A stretch of DNA of 64,000 nt from Bacillota bacterium (GCA_023386345.1 JAEWJT010000011.1:1-64000), one strand, 5' to 3'. Shown: positions 8,506 through 17,862, numbered from the stretch's first letter. Numbers and translations are program-made. The notes: generated by a model not told the origin, from the letters alone.

Positions 8506-9492
8506 ATGTTTCAGTTTAATTATGGTGAGGGTGCAGGATTTTTAAGTGTTTGGCTAGTATGGATTGGAATATTTCTTGCTTTGTTTTTGCTAAACGAGGT
8601 TACCCGTAGATATAAAGTGGCTGGAATTTTGGGCTTTATGGTATTACCAGCTGTACTTTCGGTACTTTGGTTTACGGTAATGAAAGAAACTACCTACACA
8701 GACTGGTTTCATTTGGCTAAAGTGTATTCAGCAACAGCAGGCTGTATTGGATTTTGGTGTATCCGCCATGTCCGTGGAATTAATAAGAAAACAGGTAAGG
8801 AATGGGCATTAGCTGATAATAAAATAGCTCTTTGCTTTCCGCCGTTGATACTGGCTATCAATATTTTAGAAGCAGTAATACGTGACTTTGAAGTGGGTAG
8901 CAAGTATGCTGTAATGGCTCAGGATGCAACAGCTGATGCGTCCGTAATGCTTATGGGTGGATCTTGGAATTATATGAATGGAATTGCAGGTATATTAAAT
9001 ATTATAATTATTACAGGTTGGATTGGTATTAAGATTAGGAAAAAGACAGAAAAAGATGGTAGTAGAGATATGCTGTGGCCGGACATGCTGTGGTTCTACA
9101 TTCTTGCATATGATTTATGGAACTTTGCTTATACATATAACTGCTTGCCGCATCACGCATGGTACTGTGGATTTGCTCTGTTATTAGCACCGACTTTATG
9201 CGCATTTACAGTTGGTAAGGGAGCATGGTTACAGCACCGAGCTCAGACACTGGCATTGTGGTGTATGTTTGCACAAACTTTCCCTTTATTCCAAGATTTC
9301 GGAAAATGGCGTGTAGACTCTACCTATAATCCTACTATATATTTTATAGTTAGTTTTTTAGCATTAGCAGCTAACATTGCTGTAGTGGTTTACATGATTT
9401 ATAAATGGAGAAAGACGAAACGCAATCCTTACAAGGGTGAATTGTATGCAGATTTAAAAGAATATAAGGAAATATCAGCACTGGCAGAATAA
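8506..9492 (+). CDS. Polytopic membrane protein (possibly DUF5692 family)
   Basis: This 328-residue protein has about nine hydrophobic segments. Conserved-looking polar loops (LLNEVTRRYKVAG, GGSWNYMNGIAGI, YILAYDLWNFAYTYNCLP, then HHAWYCGFALLLAP) are rich in Trp, His and Asn. It resembles the uncharacterised DUF5692 membrane proteins, although that assignment is from memory of the family pattern. It is the first gene of a four-gene operon behind the FadR-type operator, followed by HypB, an iron-sulfur flavoprotein and HypA. A role in transport or membrane redox linked to those proteins is an inference. AAAGGAGG precedes the start. Confidence 0.6.
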   Translation: MFQFNYGEGAGFLSVWLVWIGIFLALFLLNEVTRRYKVAGILGFMVLPAVLSVLWFTVMKETTYTDWFHLAKVYSATAGCIGFWCIRHVRGINKKTGKEWALADNKIALCFPPLILAINILEAVIRDFEVGSKYAVMAQDATADASVMLMGGSWNYMNGIAGILNIIIITGWIGIKIRKKTEKDGSRDMLWPDMLWFYILAYDLWNFAYTYNCLPHHAWYCGFALLLAPTLCAFTVGKGAWLQHRAQTLALWCMFAQTFPLFQDFGKWRVDSTYNPTIYFIVSFLALAANIAVVVYMIYKWRKTKRNPYKGELYADLKEYKEISALAE

Positions 9493-9517
9493 TATTAGGA
9501 AATATAAGGAGATGAGT

Positions 9518-10180
9518 ATGAAAGAAATTAGAATTTTAGAAATCAAGGAAAGTATATTTGAGGACAATAACAAGGACGCACAGCGCCTTAGAGAGCAGTT
9601 GAAAAGTGAAAATACATTTTTGCTGAACCTGATGAGTTCTCCAGGGGCTGGAAAGACAACTACATTAGTAAATACAATCAATCGTCTCAAAGACAAACTT
9701 AGCATTGCGGTTATGGAGGCAGATATAGATTCTGATGTGGATGCAAGAACTATTTCCGAAACTGGTGTAAAGGTAATTCAGCTGCATACAGGTGGAATGT
9801 GCCATTTGGATGCAGACATGACTAGACAGGGACTTCAAGGATTAGATGCCAAGGGAACTGATTTAGTAATTCTGGAGAATGTAGGAAATTTAGTCTGTCC
9901 TGCCGAATTCGATACAGGCTCGACTAAAAATGCAATGATTTTAAGTATTCCTGAGGGTGATGACAAGCCTTTGAAATATCCATTGATGTTTCAGATATCT
10001 GATGCTTTGATTATCAACAAAATAGATACAATGGAAGTGTTTAACTTTAATATGGATCTATGTGTAGAAAGAGTTAAAAAGTTAAATCCAAACATTGCTA
10101 TATTCCCGATTTCAGCTAAAACCGGAGAAGGTATGGAAGCGTGGACAGAGTGGTTGTATAAACAAGTTAAAGGAGAATAA
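9518..10180 (+). CDS. hypB: HypB-type nickel-insertion GTPase
   Basis: The 220-residue protein belongs to the HypB/UreG SIMIBI GTPase family, which delivers nickel to hydrogenase or urease using GTP hydrolysis. It has a Walker A motif (SSPGAGKTTT, about residue 43), the metal-site segment HTGGMCHLDADM, the GTPase segment ILENVGNLVCPAEFD and the guanine-specificity motif NKID (about residue 167). The N-terminal histidine-rich nickel store of some HypB proteins is missing. Start 9518 is chosen because AAGGAG (9506-9511) sits six bases upstream; ATG 9512 would be too close. It pairs with hypA at the end of the same operon, but no hydrogenase or other hyp genes are in the window. Confidence 0.93.
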   Translation: MKEIRILEIKESIFEDNNKDAQRLREQLKSENTFLLNLMSSPGAGKTTTLVNTINRLKDKLSIAVMEADIDSDVDARTISETGVKVIQLHTGGMCHLDADMTRQGLQGLDAKGTDLVILENVGNLVCPAEFDTGSTKNAMILSIPEGDDKPLKYPLMFQISDALIINKIDTMEVFNFNMDLCVERVKKLNPNIAIFPISAKTGEGMEAWTEWLYKQVKGE

Positions 10181-10184
10181 AGCT

Positions 10185-12914
10185 ATGGAGCAATTAATTA
10201 CAAAAATGTATTTTCCAGAGGGGTATGAATGTAAATACAATGAAAAAGTAATGGCTCTAGCAAATATGCTGGGTCGTAAAGATCCAAAAAAGAATGGATA
10301 TAAGTGGGATGATCCAGAATATGTTATTTTGGAAGCAGGTGTTGATGATGATATGGCTGAAGTAGGCTTAGTCATGGGATATTATACCAAGAGAACTGCT
10401 AAAGAAATTGCTGAGATTATGGGAAAATCCGAAGAATATTGCCATGAACAGATGATGAGGCTTGCAGTTTATGGAACTTGTTTTGTAAATGTTATCGATG
10501 GAGTAGATACATTTTGGCATGCAGAGAGTTGGATTCCAGGCATTATGGAGATGATTGTAAATAATCTGGATGTTGTAAAGAAATATCCGATTGTAGCCTA
10601 TGCAATGGAGGCATATGGGAGAGTTCGAGGACCTATGAGCGCAGGTATGTTTCCACCCGGAATAGGACTTATGAGGGTAATTCCTATTGAAACAGCTATA
10701 GAAGGCAACAGTCGTAGAGCAAGCTATGAAGAAGTTTCTAAATATTTAAATGATAATACGATTTTTTCATGTTCTCCTTGCTCTTGTCGTACTGACAGAG
10801 AGGCTATGGGAGAGGGCTGCGGACATCTGAAAGAAGATATGTGTATTCAGATGGGGCATGCAGCAGAATACTATATCCGTACAGGGCGTGGTCGTGAAAT
10901 CACTAGGGATGAGGCCTTTGAAATCATTAAGCGTGCGGAGGAAAATGGTCTGATGCACCAAATTCCTAATATTGACGGATCCGGTAAAACACATGCTATC
11001 TGTAATTGTTGCGGATGTTCTTGTCTGTCATTGCGTTCAGGAACTATGTATAAGAACGTAGATATGGTACGTTCTAACTATGTTTCAAAGGTGGATAAGG
11101 AAAAATGCGTGGCTTGTGGACAATGTGTGGAAAATTGTCCTATGAATGCAATGAAGCTGGGACAAAAACTTTGCTCTAATGGACCTGTTACAGAAGATAT
11201 CACAACAACCTATACCCCAAGAAACAATAATTGGACAGAGGAAGATTGGAACCCAGATTACCGAACTAATCGTCAGGAAGTTGTTGATACCGGTACATCT
11301 CCTTGTAAAACCAGTTGTCCTGCTCACATTGCTGTACAGGGATATATAAAATTAGCAGCTCAAGGAAAGTATACTGAAGCTCTTCAACTGATTAAAATGG
11401 AAAATCCATTCCCAGCAGTTTGCGGATATGTTTGTAACAAGCGTTGTGAAGACGCTTGTACAAGGGGAGATTTGGATGAGCCTATTGCAATTGATGATAT
11501 AAAACGCTTTATTGCAGATCAAGATTTAAACAAAGAAACTAGATTTATTCCTAAGAAGCGCCATAATTACAGTGATAAAAAGATTGCAGTTGTAGGATCC
11601 GGCCCAGCAGGATTGTCCTGTGCATACTATCTAGCTATCGACGGATATGATGTAACAGTATTTGAAAAAGAAAAGGTAGTTGGTGGAATGCTGACACTTG
11701 GAATTCCATCTTTCGTTCTTGAGAAAAAAATTGTTGAGGCAGAAATTGATATTTTAAGAGAATTAGGTGTTACCTTTAAAACTGGAGTAGAAGTAGGAAA
11801 AGATATCACTCTTGATCAGTTAAGAAAAGATGGCTATAGAGCCTTCTATTTGGCAATCGGAGCTCAAAAGGGACGTAAGATAGGCGTAGAAGGAGAAGAC
11901 TATGAAGGCGTGATTTCTGGAATAGAATTCCTCTCTCGTGTAAATCAAAATGAAAAAGAAACTGTTTCCGGTAAGGTAGTAGTTATCGGAGGTGGTAATG
12001 TGGCTATTGACGTAGCTCGTGTTGCAGTTCGTGCCGGAGGGAAAAAAGTCAGCATGTTCTGTCTGGAAAACAGAGAACAAATGCCGGCTCTTGACGAAGA
12101 AATCGAAGTAGCTGAAAGTGAAGACATCACAATCAATAATTCTTGGGGACCTAAGCGTATTATCGGAGAAAATGGCAAAGTAACAGGAATTGAATTTATG
12201 CGTTGCATTAGTGTATTTGATGAAAACAGACGTTTTGCTCCTAAGTATGATGAAAATGATACTATAATCGTAGAAGCAGATTATGTTCTGCTATCTGTAG
12301 GTCAGTCTATTGACTGGAGCGGTATTTTAAATGGTAGCAAGGCAGTTTTAAACCCTAATAATACCATCAAGGTAAATGATATAACATATCAGACGGATCA
12401 AGCTGATTTATTTGCAGGCGGAGATGCGGTAACCGGACCTCGTTTTGCAATTGATGCTATTGCGGCAGGAAAGCAGGCAGCTATTTCTATTCATCGTTTT
12501 GTCCAAGTGGGGCAGGATTTGATGATTGGACGCAGTCGCCGTCAATATATTGAATTAGATAAGAAAGCAGTTATTATTGATAGCTTTGATACAAGTCCTA
12601 GACAGAGAGCGGCAAAGATTGACGGTCAGGAATCAAAGAAAACTTTCCGTGATATTCGAACATCTCTTACTGAAGAGCAGATGAAGAAAGAAACTGAGAG
12701 ATGTCTTGGATGTGGTGCTACAGTAGTTGATGAATATATGTGTGTGGGTTGTGGAATGTGTGCCACAAAGTGTAAGTTTGAAGCTATTACTCTGGAACGT
12801 GTCTATGACGGTAAGGGTGTTGAGTTCTTAGGTATTAAAAAGGCAATTTTACCTCATGTCATTACGCGTAAAGTAAAGATAGGCGTAAAAAAAATATTTG
12901 GAGGTAAAAAATAA
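10185..12914 (+). CDS. Large iron-sulfur FAD/NADP oxidoreductase (GltD-like core with extra ferredoxin domains)
   Basis: This 909-residue multidomain protein starts with about 290 residues carrying cysteine clusters (CSPCSCRTDREAMGEGCGH and CNCCGCSC). A classic 4Fe-4S motif (CVACGQCVENCPMNA, about residue 310) follows. A GltD-type iron-sulfur domain (CKTSCPAHIAVQGY to CNKRCEDACTRG) leads into an FAD-binding fold (VVGSGPAGLSCAYYLA) and an NADPH fold (VVVIGGGNVAIDVARVA). The C-terminus has another cluster (CLGCGATVVDEYMCVGCGMC). The GltD-like part usually passes electrons from NAD(P)H through FAD to Fe-S centres. The partner is unknown. ATG 10185 has AGGAG upstream; earlier in-frame codons lie inside hypB. 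It sits between hypB and hypA, three bases before the latter. Confidence 0.85.
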   Translation: MEQLITKMYFPEGYECKYNEKVMALANMLGRKDPKKNGYKWDDPEYVILEAGVDDDMAEVGLVMGYYTKRTAKEIAEIMGKSEEYCHEQMMRLAVYGTCFVNVIDGVDTFWHAESWIPGIMEMIVNNLDVVKKYPIVAYAMEAYGRVRGPMSAGMFPPGIGLMRVIPIETAIEGNSRRASYEEVSKYLNDNTIFSCSPCSCRTDREAMGEGCGHLKEDMCIQMGHAAEYYIRTGRGREITRDEAFEIIKRAEENGLMHQIPNIDGSGKTHAICNCCGCSCLSLRSGTMYKNVDMVRSNYVSKVDKEKCVACGQCVENCPMNAMKLGQKLCSNGPVTEDITTTYTPRNNNWTEEDWNPDYRTNRQEVVDTGTSPCKTSCPAHIAVQGYIKLAAQGKYTEALQLIKMENPFPAVCGYVCNKRCEDACTRGDLDEPIAIDDIKRFIADQDLNKETRFIPKKRHNYSDKKIAVVGSGPAGLSCAYYLAIDGYDVTVFEKEKVVGGMLTLGIPSFVLEKKIVEAEIDILRELGVTFKTGVEVGKDITLDQLRKDGYRAFYLAIGAQKGRKIGVEGEDYEGVISGIEFLSRVNQNEKETVSGKVVVIGGGNVAIDVARVAVRAGGKKVSMFCLENREQMPALDEEIEVAESEDITINNSWGPKRIIGENGKVTGIEFMRCISVFDENRRFAPKYDENDTIIVEADYVLLSVGQSIDWSGILNGSKAVLNPNNTIKVNDITYQTDQADLFAGGDAVTGPRFAIDAIAAGKQAAISIHRFVQVGQDLMIGRSRRQYIELDKKAVIIDSFDTSPRQRAAKIDGQESKKTFRDIRTSLTEEQMKKETERCLGCGATVVDEYMCVGCGMCATKCKFEAITLERVYDGKGVEFLGIKKAILPHVITRKVKIGVKKIFGGKK

Positions 12915-12917
12915 GCA

Positions 12918-13259
12918 ATGCACGAACTAGGTATCATGTACCATATTGTTGAACAGGTGTTGAGAGTGGTAGAAACAAACCAGCTTTCAGAGGTAGAGAC
13001 CATTGTCCTGCAAGTAGGAGAATTGTCTTCGGTGGTTCCAAGATATCTTCATGCTTGTTTCCCCGCTGCGGTAGATGGTACTGTGCTTAAAAACACCAAA
13101 TTAGAAATAGAAATACTCACAGCCAATGGGATTTGTCAGGGTTGTGGGAAAGTATATCCATTATTGGAATGCTCAAGGGTCTGCCCTAAATGTAAAGGTG
13201 AAGACTTTGAAATGATTAGTGGAACAGAGTTTTATCTAAAAGAAATCAGAGCGTATTGA
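12918..13259 (+). CDS. hypA: HypA-type nickel/zinc metallochaperone
   Basis: The 113-residue protein matches HypA/HybF, which partners HypB in nickel insertion. It starts MHELGIM, keeping the His2 nickel ligand. It has the family turn VETIVLQVGELSSVVPRYL and a zinc ribbon with two CxxC pairs (CQGC and CPKC, about residues 74-96). GGAGG lies upstream, and the gene follows the oxidoreductase by three bases, so it is the last gene of that operon. A strong terminator follows. With only hypA and hypB present, the nickel target may be an enzyme encoded elsewhere or a non-hydrogenase protein. Confidence 0.93.
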   Translation: MHELGIMYHIVEQVLRVVETNQLSEVETIVLQVGELSSVVPRYLHACFPAAVDGTVLKNTKLEIEILTANGICQGCGKVYPLLECSRVCPKCKGEDFEMISGTEFYLKEIRAY

Positions 13260-13271
13260 GTTGATAATAAA

Positions 13272-13322
13272 AGCAAAAGTGTTTTCGGTTGTATTTTAGC
13301 CGAGGCACTTTTGCTCTTTTTT
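13272..13322 (+). terminator. Strong terminator after hypA
   Basis: AGCAAAAGTG pairs with CACTTTTGCT, with further inner pairing (TTCGG/CCGA), and is followed by CTTTTTT. It ends the four-gene operon. Confidence 0.85.
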
Positions 13323-13417
13323 AATATAGAATTATGTGTTATACTAAAATGAGATAATGCAAATTAAGGTGTGAAAATCCTAGTATGACATTGAAATTAA
13401 ACTAACGGAGGAGTATT

Positions 13418-13966
13418 ATGAATATTAATGATATTAAATTTCGTACTGCAGAGAAAAATGATATTAATTATATAATGGAAATTGAGCAATCCTCATTTTC
13501 TAAAATTGTATGTGAAGATAAAAATGTATTTCTTCAAAGAATTGAAACTTTTGAAAAAGGTTTTATAGTAATGGAATATAATAATAAAATTATTGGCTAT
13601 ACATGCTCAGAGATATGGGATTATAACGAAAAAATTGATGAGGATAAATTTACATTCGGACATTTAATCAAGGATATTCATAAGGCAAATGGCAATGAGG
13701 TATACATATCTTCAATGGGTATTCTTCCTAAATTTAGGGGCTATGGATTAGGTAAATTAATGTTTGAATTTTACATTAAATATATTCTTGACTTTGTAGA
13801 GTCTCCAAAGTCAATACTTCTTGTTGTTTCGGAAAATTGGACAAACGCAAGAAAGATATATATAAATAATGGATTTAAAGAAATTTGCATATTTAATGAC
13901 TTTATTGATTATGGGAATGTTCCTCCATTTAAAGAAAATGTAATTGTAATGAGAAAGCTATTATAA
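13418..13966 (+). CDS. GNAT-family N-acetyltransferase (RimI-like)
   Basis: The 182-residue protein has a full GNAT fold: an N-terminal strand and helix (FRTAEKNDINYIMEIEQSSF), the central EVYISSMGILPKFRG strand and the acetyl-CoA loop RGYGLGKLM (about residues 109-117), followed by NWTNARKIYINNGFKE, which is typical of RimI-like enzymes. It should transfer an acetyl group from acetyl-CoA to an amine, perhaps a protein N-terminus or a small molecule. GGAGG precedes the ATG. The gene stands alone between a terminator and the chemotaxis locus. Confidence 0.87.
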   Translation: MNINDIKFRTAEKNDINYIMEIEQSSFSKIVCEDKNVFLQRIETFEKGFIVMEYNNKIIGYTCSEIWDYNEKIDEDKFTFGHLIKDIHKANGNEVYISSMGILPKFRGYGLGKLMFEFYIKYILDFVESPKSILLVVSENWTNARKIYINNGFKEICIFNDFIDYGNVPPFKENVIVMRKLL

Positions 13967-14272
13967 TTTTTATGAATATTATAAATATGGAAATAAAACG
14001 AAAATTAATGCGAATATTTTTCAAAGAAAATCAGTTTTTAAAATACCTGATTTAATAAAGTTGAAAATGAATATCCTGCCAGACGATAACAAGGAAATAA
14101 GAAAGATTAAAATCGTAAGTTTGAGGTACTGAACATTGAAAGACTTATTCGGTAATGCTTACTTGTTACTTAATTATGTAAAATTTTGTAACAAAATAGT
14201 GATTTTTTTTTTGTAGATGTGTTATATTTATACAATATACAAAGATAAAAATAAGAAAGGTTGGTTTATTAT

Positions 14273-15136
14273 ATGGTAGGAACTAGAATAGTTATTGTTG
14301 ATGACTCATCATTCTCGGTAGCGTTTATAAGAAACATACTTGAAGAAAATGGGTTTGAAGTTGTTGGGTCCGCTGGAACATTAGAAGAGGTTAAAGAGGT
14401 TGTGAAAGAAACGAAACCATCCTTGGTAACTATGGATATGACTTTGCCTGGTACAGATGGCTTTGAGTGTATTAAAGCTGTCCATGAAATTGATGAAAAT
14501 ATTAAAGTGATTGTTATAAGTTCTATGATGGATGATGAAATAGTGAAAAAAGCTAGGGAAAGCAAAGTATCTGCTTATATACAAAAACCTATTGATTCTG
14601 ATGAACTTATTACAGCAATTAAAAGGATAGTAGCTTCTGAAGAACTATACGAAATTTTGGAGAATGAGTATTTTTCAGTATCTAAGGAGGCATTGTTGGA
14701 TGGTTTTAATCGAATGACAAAAACATTGCTTACATATAAGGAGGAATACTCTAATAAAAAAGAACACAAATCAGAAGGAATGACTATTATTGTAGGGATA
14801 ATTGGCAAGTTTTCCGGCAGGATGCTATTTGATTTATCAAAAGAATCTGCAAATAAAATGGTAACTGCTATTTTAAGAAAAGAACCAAAAGATAATGATG
14901 AAATGATATCTGTACTTGGAGAATTTGCGAACATAGTATCCGGAAATGCCTGTTCTTTGCTTAACAAAAAGAACAAGGCGTTTGGACTTCGTGTGGCTCC
15001 TCCTACTATTTTACATGGAGATAGTATTCTTATATCAGCACCTAATTTTAATACGACTACAGCAATATCAGATACGATTTTTGGTGAATTGTTACTTAAT
15101 GTTGGTTTTCAAAGGAGTGATGAAAAGTGGATGTAA
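14273..15136 (+). CDS. CheY-like receiver fused to a CheX phosphatase domain
   Basis: The 287-residue protein has an N-terminal response-regulator receiver (acidic pair near residues 10-11, phospho-acceptor Asp55 in VTMDMTLPG, Lys105 in YIQKPID). From about residue 150 to the end it has a CheC/CheX-type domain with the ExxN phosphatase signature (GEFANIVSGNA) and the following proline (RVAPPTILHG). The fusion could dephosphorylate its own receiver or CheY. ATG 14273 is preferred over an upstream TTG because AAGAAAGG sits just before that TTG, but spacing is loose. Its stop overlaps the next gene, a stand-alone CheX, and a diguanylate cyclase follows. Confidence 0.88.
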   Translation: MVGTRIVIVDDSSFSVAFIRNILEENGFEVVGSAGTLEEVKEVVKETKPSLVTMDMTLPGTDGFECIKAVHEIDENIKVIVISSMMDDEIVKKARESKVSAYIQKPIDSDELITAIKRIVASEELYEILENEYFSVSKEALLDGFNRMTKTLLTYKEEYSNKKEHKSEGMTIIVGIIGKFSGRMLFDLSKESANKMVTAILRKEPKDNDEMISVLGEFANIVSGNACSLLNKKNKAFGLRVAPPTILHGDSILISAPNFNTTTAISDTIFGELLLNVGFQRSDEKWM

Positions 15137-15588
15137 AACACATAAATCCCTTTATTGAATCTTTTACTTCTGTTATGCCTCAAATAGGATTTAATAGTAC
15201 ACGTAACGGAAATTTGAGTTTAAAGGGTAAGGAACTGGTATATTCAGGGGTGATTATTATAGTTGGAATTGTCGGGGAGATAAAGGGGAATGTGGTTTAC
15301 TGTATAGATTTAGAATGTGCAAAGAAAATAGCATCAACTATGATGATGGGGATGCCGATTGACGAATTTGATGAAATGTCAAAGAGTGCTTTATCTGAAT
15401 TAACAAACATGTTAACTGCTAATGCTGCCACCAGCTTCTATAATTCTGGGATAAAAATTGATATTTCAACTCCGACACTATTTTATGGACAAGATATATC
15501 AGTAAAGATGAGTTCAAACCAGGTTTTATGTATCCAGATGTTTGCGGATGATATTCCAATTGAAATTAACATAGCTTTTGAAAAATAA
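15127..15588 (+). CDS. cheX: CheX-like chemotaxis phosphatase
   Basis: The 153-residue protein matches CheX, which removes phosphate from CheY-P in organisms without CheZ. It has the ExxN catalytic pattern (SELTNMLTANAATSFY, about residues 95-110) followed by STPTLFYG, and no receiver domain. The start is GTG at 15127, ten bases before the stop of the CheY-CheX gene, with AAAGGAG upstream, so the two are translationally coupled. Two CheX domains next to each other, one fused and one free, suggest a dedicated phosphatase pair. Confidence 0.85.
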   Translation: MDVKHINPFIESFTSVMPQIGFNSTRNGNLSLKGKELVYSGVIIIVGIVGEIKGNVVYCIDLECAKKIASTMMMGMPIDEFDEMSKSALSELTNMLTANAATSFYNSGIKIDISTPTLFYGQDISVKMSSNQVLCIQMFADDIPIEINIAFEK

Positions 15589-15681
15589 GCGATTAAATAT
15601 CTATATATACTAAATAGATTAAGTGAGCCGCTGAAGAAATACGGTATTCTGCTGGAAAAACGAGCTGAAAGGTGACATGAA

Positions 15682-16983
15682 ATGACAAAGAGCAAATATA
15701 ATTGCGAAAAAATGGTACATACAATGTTTGAGGGCTATACGCTGCTCCAAATAATGAGAAAAGAAGATAACGAAGCCTATAGTTGCAGAATTATTGAAGT
15801 TAATGAGGCTTTTAAGGAAATGTTTGGAATACCACACTACGAGATAGCTGACAAAACAGTAGAACAAGTATTGCCCGAAATTGGAGAAAATTTATTTAAA
15901 ATATGTAAAGGCACAATGCAAGTAGAGGAACCGATGCAGTTTGAGTTTTACATTGAAAAAAGTGATAGACATTTTCTTGTGCGTGTATTCAATCCTTCTT
16001 CTGATAAAGTAATTCTTTTTTTTATTGAAATAACACTTCAAAAAAAAGCGAAGAATAGCTTTCATTTGCATGAGATACTTTTTGAACATGCACATGATAT
16101 TATTCTTTATGTTACATTTGAAGGACGAATCGTAAATGCGAATGAGCGTGCATGCGAGAAATATGGGTATACAAAAGAACAGCTCTTGTCAATGACAATA
16201 CAAGATATACGACACCCTTCCAAAATTGATGAATATGAACAACAAATGCAGATGGCAGATGATGAGGGCATAGTTTTTGAATGTATTCATGTGCGAAGCA
16301 ATGGTTTATCATTCCCCGTTGAAGTAAGTGCAAAAAGTACTTATACAGAAAATGGCCAGTTTCGTGTTCATATCATTCGCGATATAACTATGCGAAAAAA
16401 AAGTCAAGAAAAAATTACATGGCTTGCAAAATATGACCCTTTAACTGAAATACCAAATCGTGCAAATTTTATTGCACGCTTGGAGGATGAAATTCAACGT
16501 TCAATGCGCAGTAAAATTCCGTTTGCAGTAATGATGTTTGATGTTGATAAATTCAAGCATATCAATGATCAGCATGGACATAAAACGGGGGATGTTGTAC
16601 TTCATCATGTGGCGCAATCAGCACAAAAGGTGCTGAGAGCTGGTGATATGGTCGGACGATTTGGCGGAGATGAATTTGTTGTGCTGCAGACTGGAATAAA
16701 GGGACAGGATGACGTTGAAGCTTTGGCAAGGAGAATACAGGCCTCAGTGAATGAAACCATTACATACGAATCTGTAACGCTCAGTGTGAAGGTAAGCATA
16801 GGCATAAGTTTATTTCCAAAGGATGCAATGGATGCAAGCAGTCTTTTACACTGTGCAGATAAAGCAATGTATCAAATAAAGCAAGCAGGCGGAGGGGCAT
16901 TTTACTTCTTTACCTCTTGCAATCCACCATGTACAGAAAATAGGCTATGTTTAGATGAGAATAAGGATATGGAAAGAGATTAA
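15682..16983 (+). CDS. PAS-PAS-GGDEF diguanylate cyclase
   Basis: The 433-residue cytoplasmic protein makes the second messenger c-di-GMP. Residues about 10-120 form a divergent PAS domain and about 130-240 a clear PAS domain (GRIVNANERACEKYGYTKEQ, ending HIIRDITMRKK). The catalytic GGDEF domain covers about 250-410. The active-site motif GGDEF is intact (328-332), and the product-inhibition site RxxD (RAGD, 319-322) lies exactly five residues before it, so the enzyme should be active and feedback-inhibited. There are no membrane segments; the PAS domains probably sense a small ligand or redox state. It follows the CheX genes by 93 bases and may be cotranscribed. Confidence 0.92.
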   Translation: MTKSKYNCEKMVHTMFEGYTLLQIMRKEDNEAYSCRIIEVNEAFKEMFGIPHYEIADKTVEQVLPEIGENLFKICKGTMQVEEPMQFEFYIEKSDRHFLVRVFNPSSDKVILFFIEITLQKKAKNSFHLHEILFEHAHDIILYVTFEGRIVNANERACEKYGYTKEQLLSMTIQDIRHPSKIDEYEQQMQMADDEGIVFECIHVRSNGLSFPVEVSAKSTYTENGQFRVHIIRDITMRKKSQEKITWLAKYDPLTEIPNRANFIARLEDEIQRSMRSKIPFAVMMFDVDKFKHINDQHGHKTGDVVLHHVAQSAQKVLRAGDMVGRFGGDEFVVLQTGIKGQDDVEALARRIQASVNETITYESVTLSVKVSIGISLFPKDAMDASSLLHCADKAMYQIKQAGGGAFYFFTSCNPPCTENRLCLDENKDMERD

Positions 16984-17124
16984 TCATAAAAGATTTTTTA
17001 TTTTTTTATTATATAGAAAATGTATTATAAAAATCGAAGAACAATTTGAAAATGATAAAAATTTAATTTATATAGAAGCTTCGGTTTTTTTAATGTAATA
17101 AGACATTATAAAATTACATATAAT

Positions 17125-17157
17125 TACTAATACCTTATAGTAAGGATACTATTAGTA
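17125..17157. promoter_or_regulatory. Inverted repeat before the secreted NlpC/P60-like gene
   Basis: The arms TACTAATA (17125-17132) and TATTAGTA (17150-17157) enclose a smaller CCTTA/TAAGG stem. The element ends 14 bases before the ribosome site, so it could be an operator or an mRNA hairpin. Confidence 0.4.
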
Positions 17158-17180
17158 TCTAATATAATAGGAGGGTAATA

Positions 17181-17822
17181 ATGTTAAAAAAATTTATTAG
17201 AAAACTGCTGGTTATGACTTTAGTTTTGATGTTAATCTCATCAAATCTTGCTTTTGCCGCTGAGCAAGAAAAGTATTTACCAGCAGAAAAAGTATTTACC
17301 CAAGAAAAAGTAGAAAATTTAGAGAAACAAATTGATAAAAAAGTTTTAGAGATGGATAAAGATAATGGATTTTCTATTAGTCCACAAGCAGTTGGAACGT
17401 ATCCAAGAAGAAAAGGGGTTATCCTTGTAACAGGTGATAAGCTTAAGGGGATAATACCAACAGGTCATGCAGCAATCGTATATGCTTATGGAACAGTTGT
17501 TGAATCATTATCCGGAGGAGTAACAACAGGAGCAAATGATTGGTATCAGACAAGAACTACTTGCTATGGAGTTACCGTTATAGGAACTACTGTAGCACAG
17601 GACGAAACTGCCGCTAATTGGTGTTATGGAAAAAGAGGTTTACCGTATAATTGGAATTATCTTAACCCTTATACAAGAAGTAGCTTTTACTGCTCTCAAT
17701 TAGTATATGCAGCTTTTTTAGATAACTATGGAATTAATTTAGACACAGGAGATTTTGGAGTTGCAGTTCATCCAATGGAGCTAGTTAATACCAGCAGAAC
17801 ATCATTGATATACCAAAAATAA
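17181..17822 (+). CDS. Secreted permuted NlpC/P60 (YiiX-like) hydrolase
   Basis: The 213-residue precursor has a signal peptide ending near SNLAFAAEQ (about residue 27). The mature part resembles the permuted NlpC/P60 papain-like fold: a region with TGHAAIVYAYGTVVES (His, about residue 95), then a C-terminal SSFYCSQLVYAAF with the likely catalytic Cys. GNAs such as KRGLPYNWNYL match the substrate-groove strand of the family. Members hydrolyse amide bonds in peptidoglycan or lipids; the substrate here is unknown. GGAGGG precedes the start. A terminator follows, then a lipoprotein gene. Confidence 0.75.
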   Translation: MLKKFIRKLLVMTLVLMLISSNLAFAAEQEKYLPAEKVFTQEKVENLEKQIDKKVLEMDKDNGFSISPQAVGTYPRRKGVILVTGDKLKGIIPTGHAAIVYAYGTVVESLSGGVTTGANDWYQTRTTCYGVTVIGTTVAQDETAANWCYGKRGLPYNWNYLNPYTRSSFYCSQLVYAAFLDNYGINLDTGDFGVAVHPMELVNTSRTSLIYQK

Positions 17823-17837
17823 ATATAATCTAAAAAT

Positions 17838-17862
17838 CGAAGGAAATCATTGATTTCCTTCG
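17838..17862 (+). terminator. Terminator after NlpC/P60-like gene
   Basis: CGAAGGAAATCA pairs perfectly with TGATTTCCTTCG around a one-base gap (a short loop once the closing pairs open), followed by GTTTAATTT. Confidence 0.75.

Noticed and set aside
10095..10184. Extension of the oxidoreductase into hypB
   Set aside because: The in-frame extension overlaps hypB in another frame and has no ribosome site; AGGAG before 10185 fits the later start.
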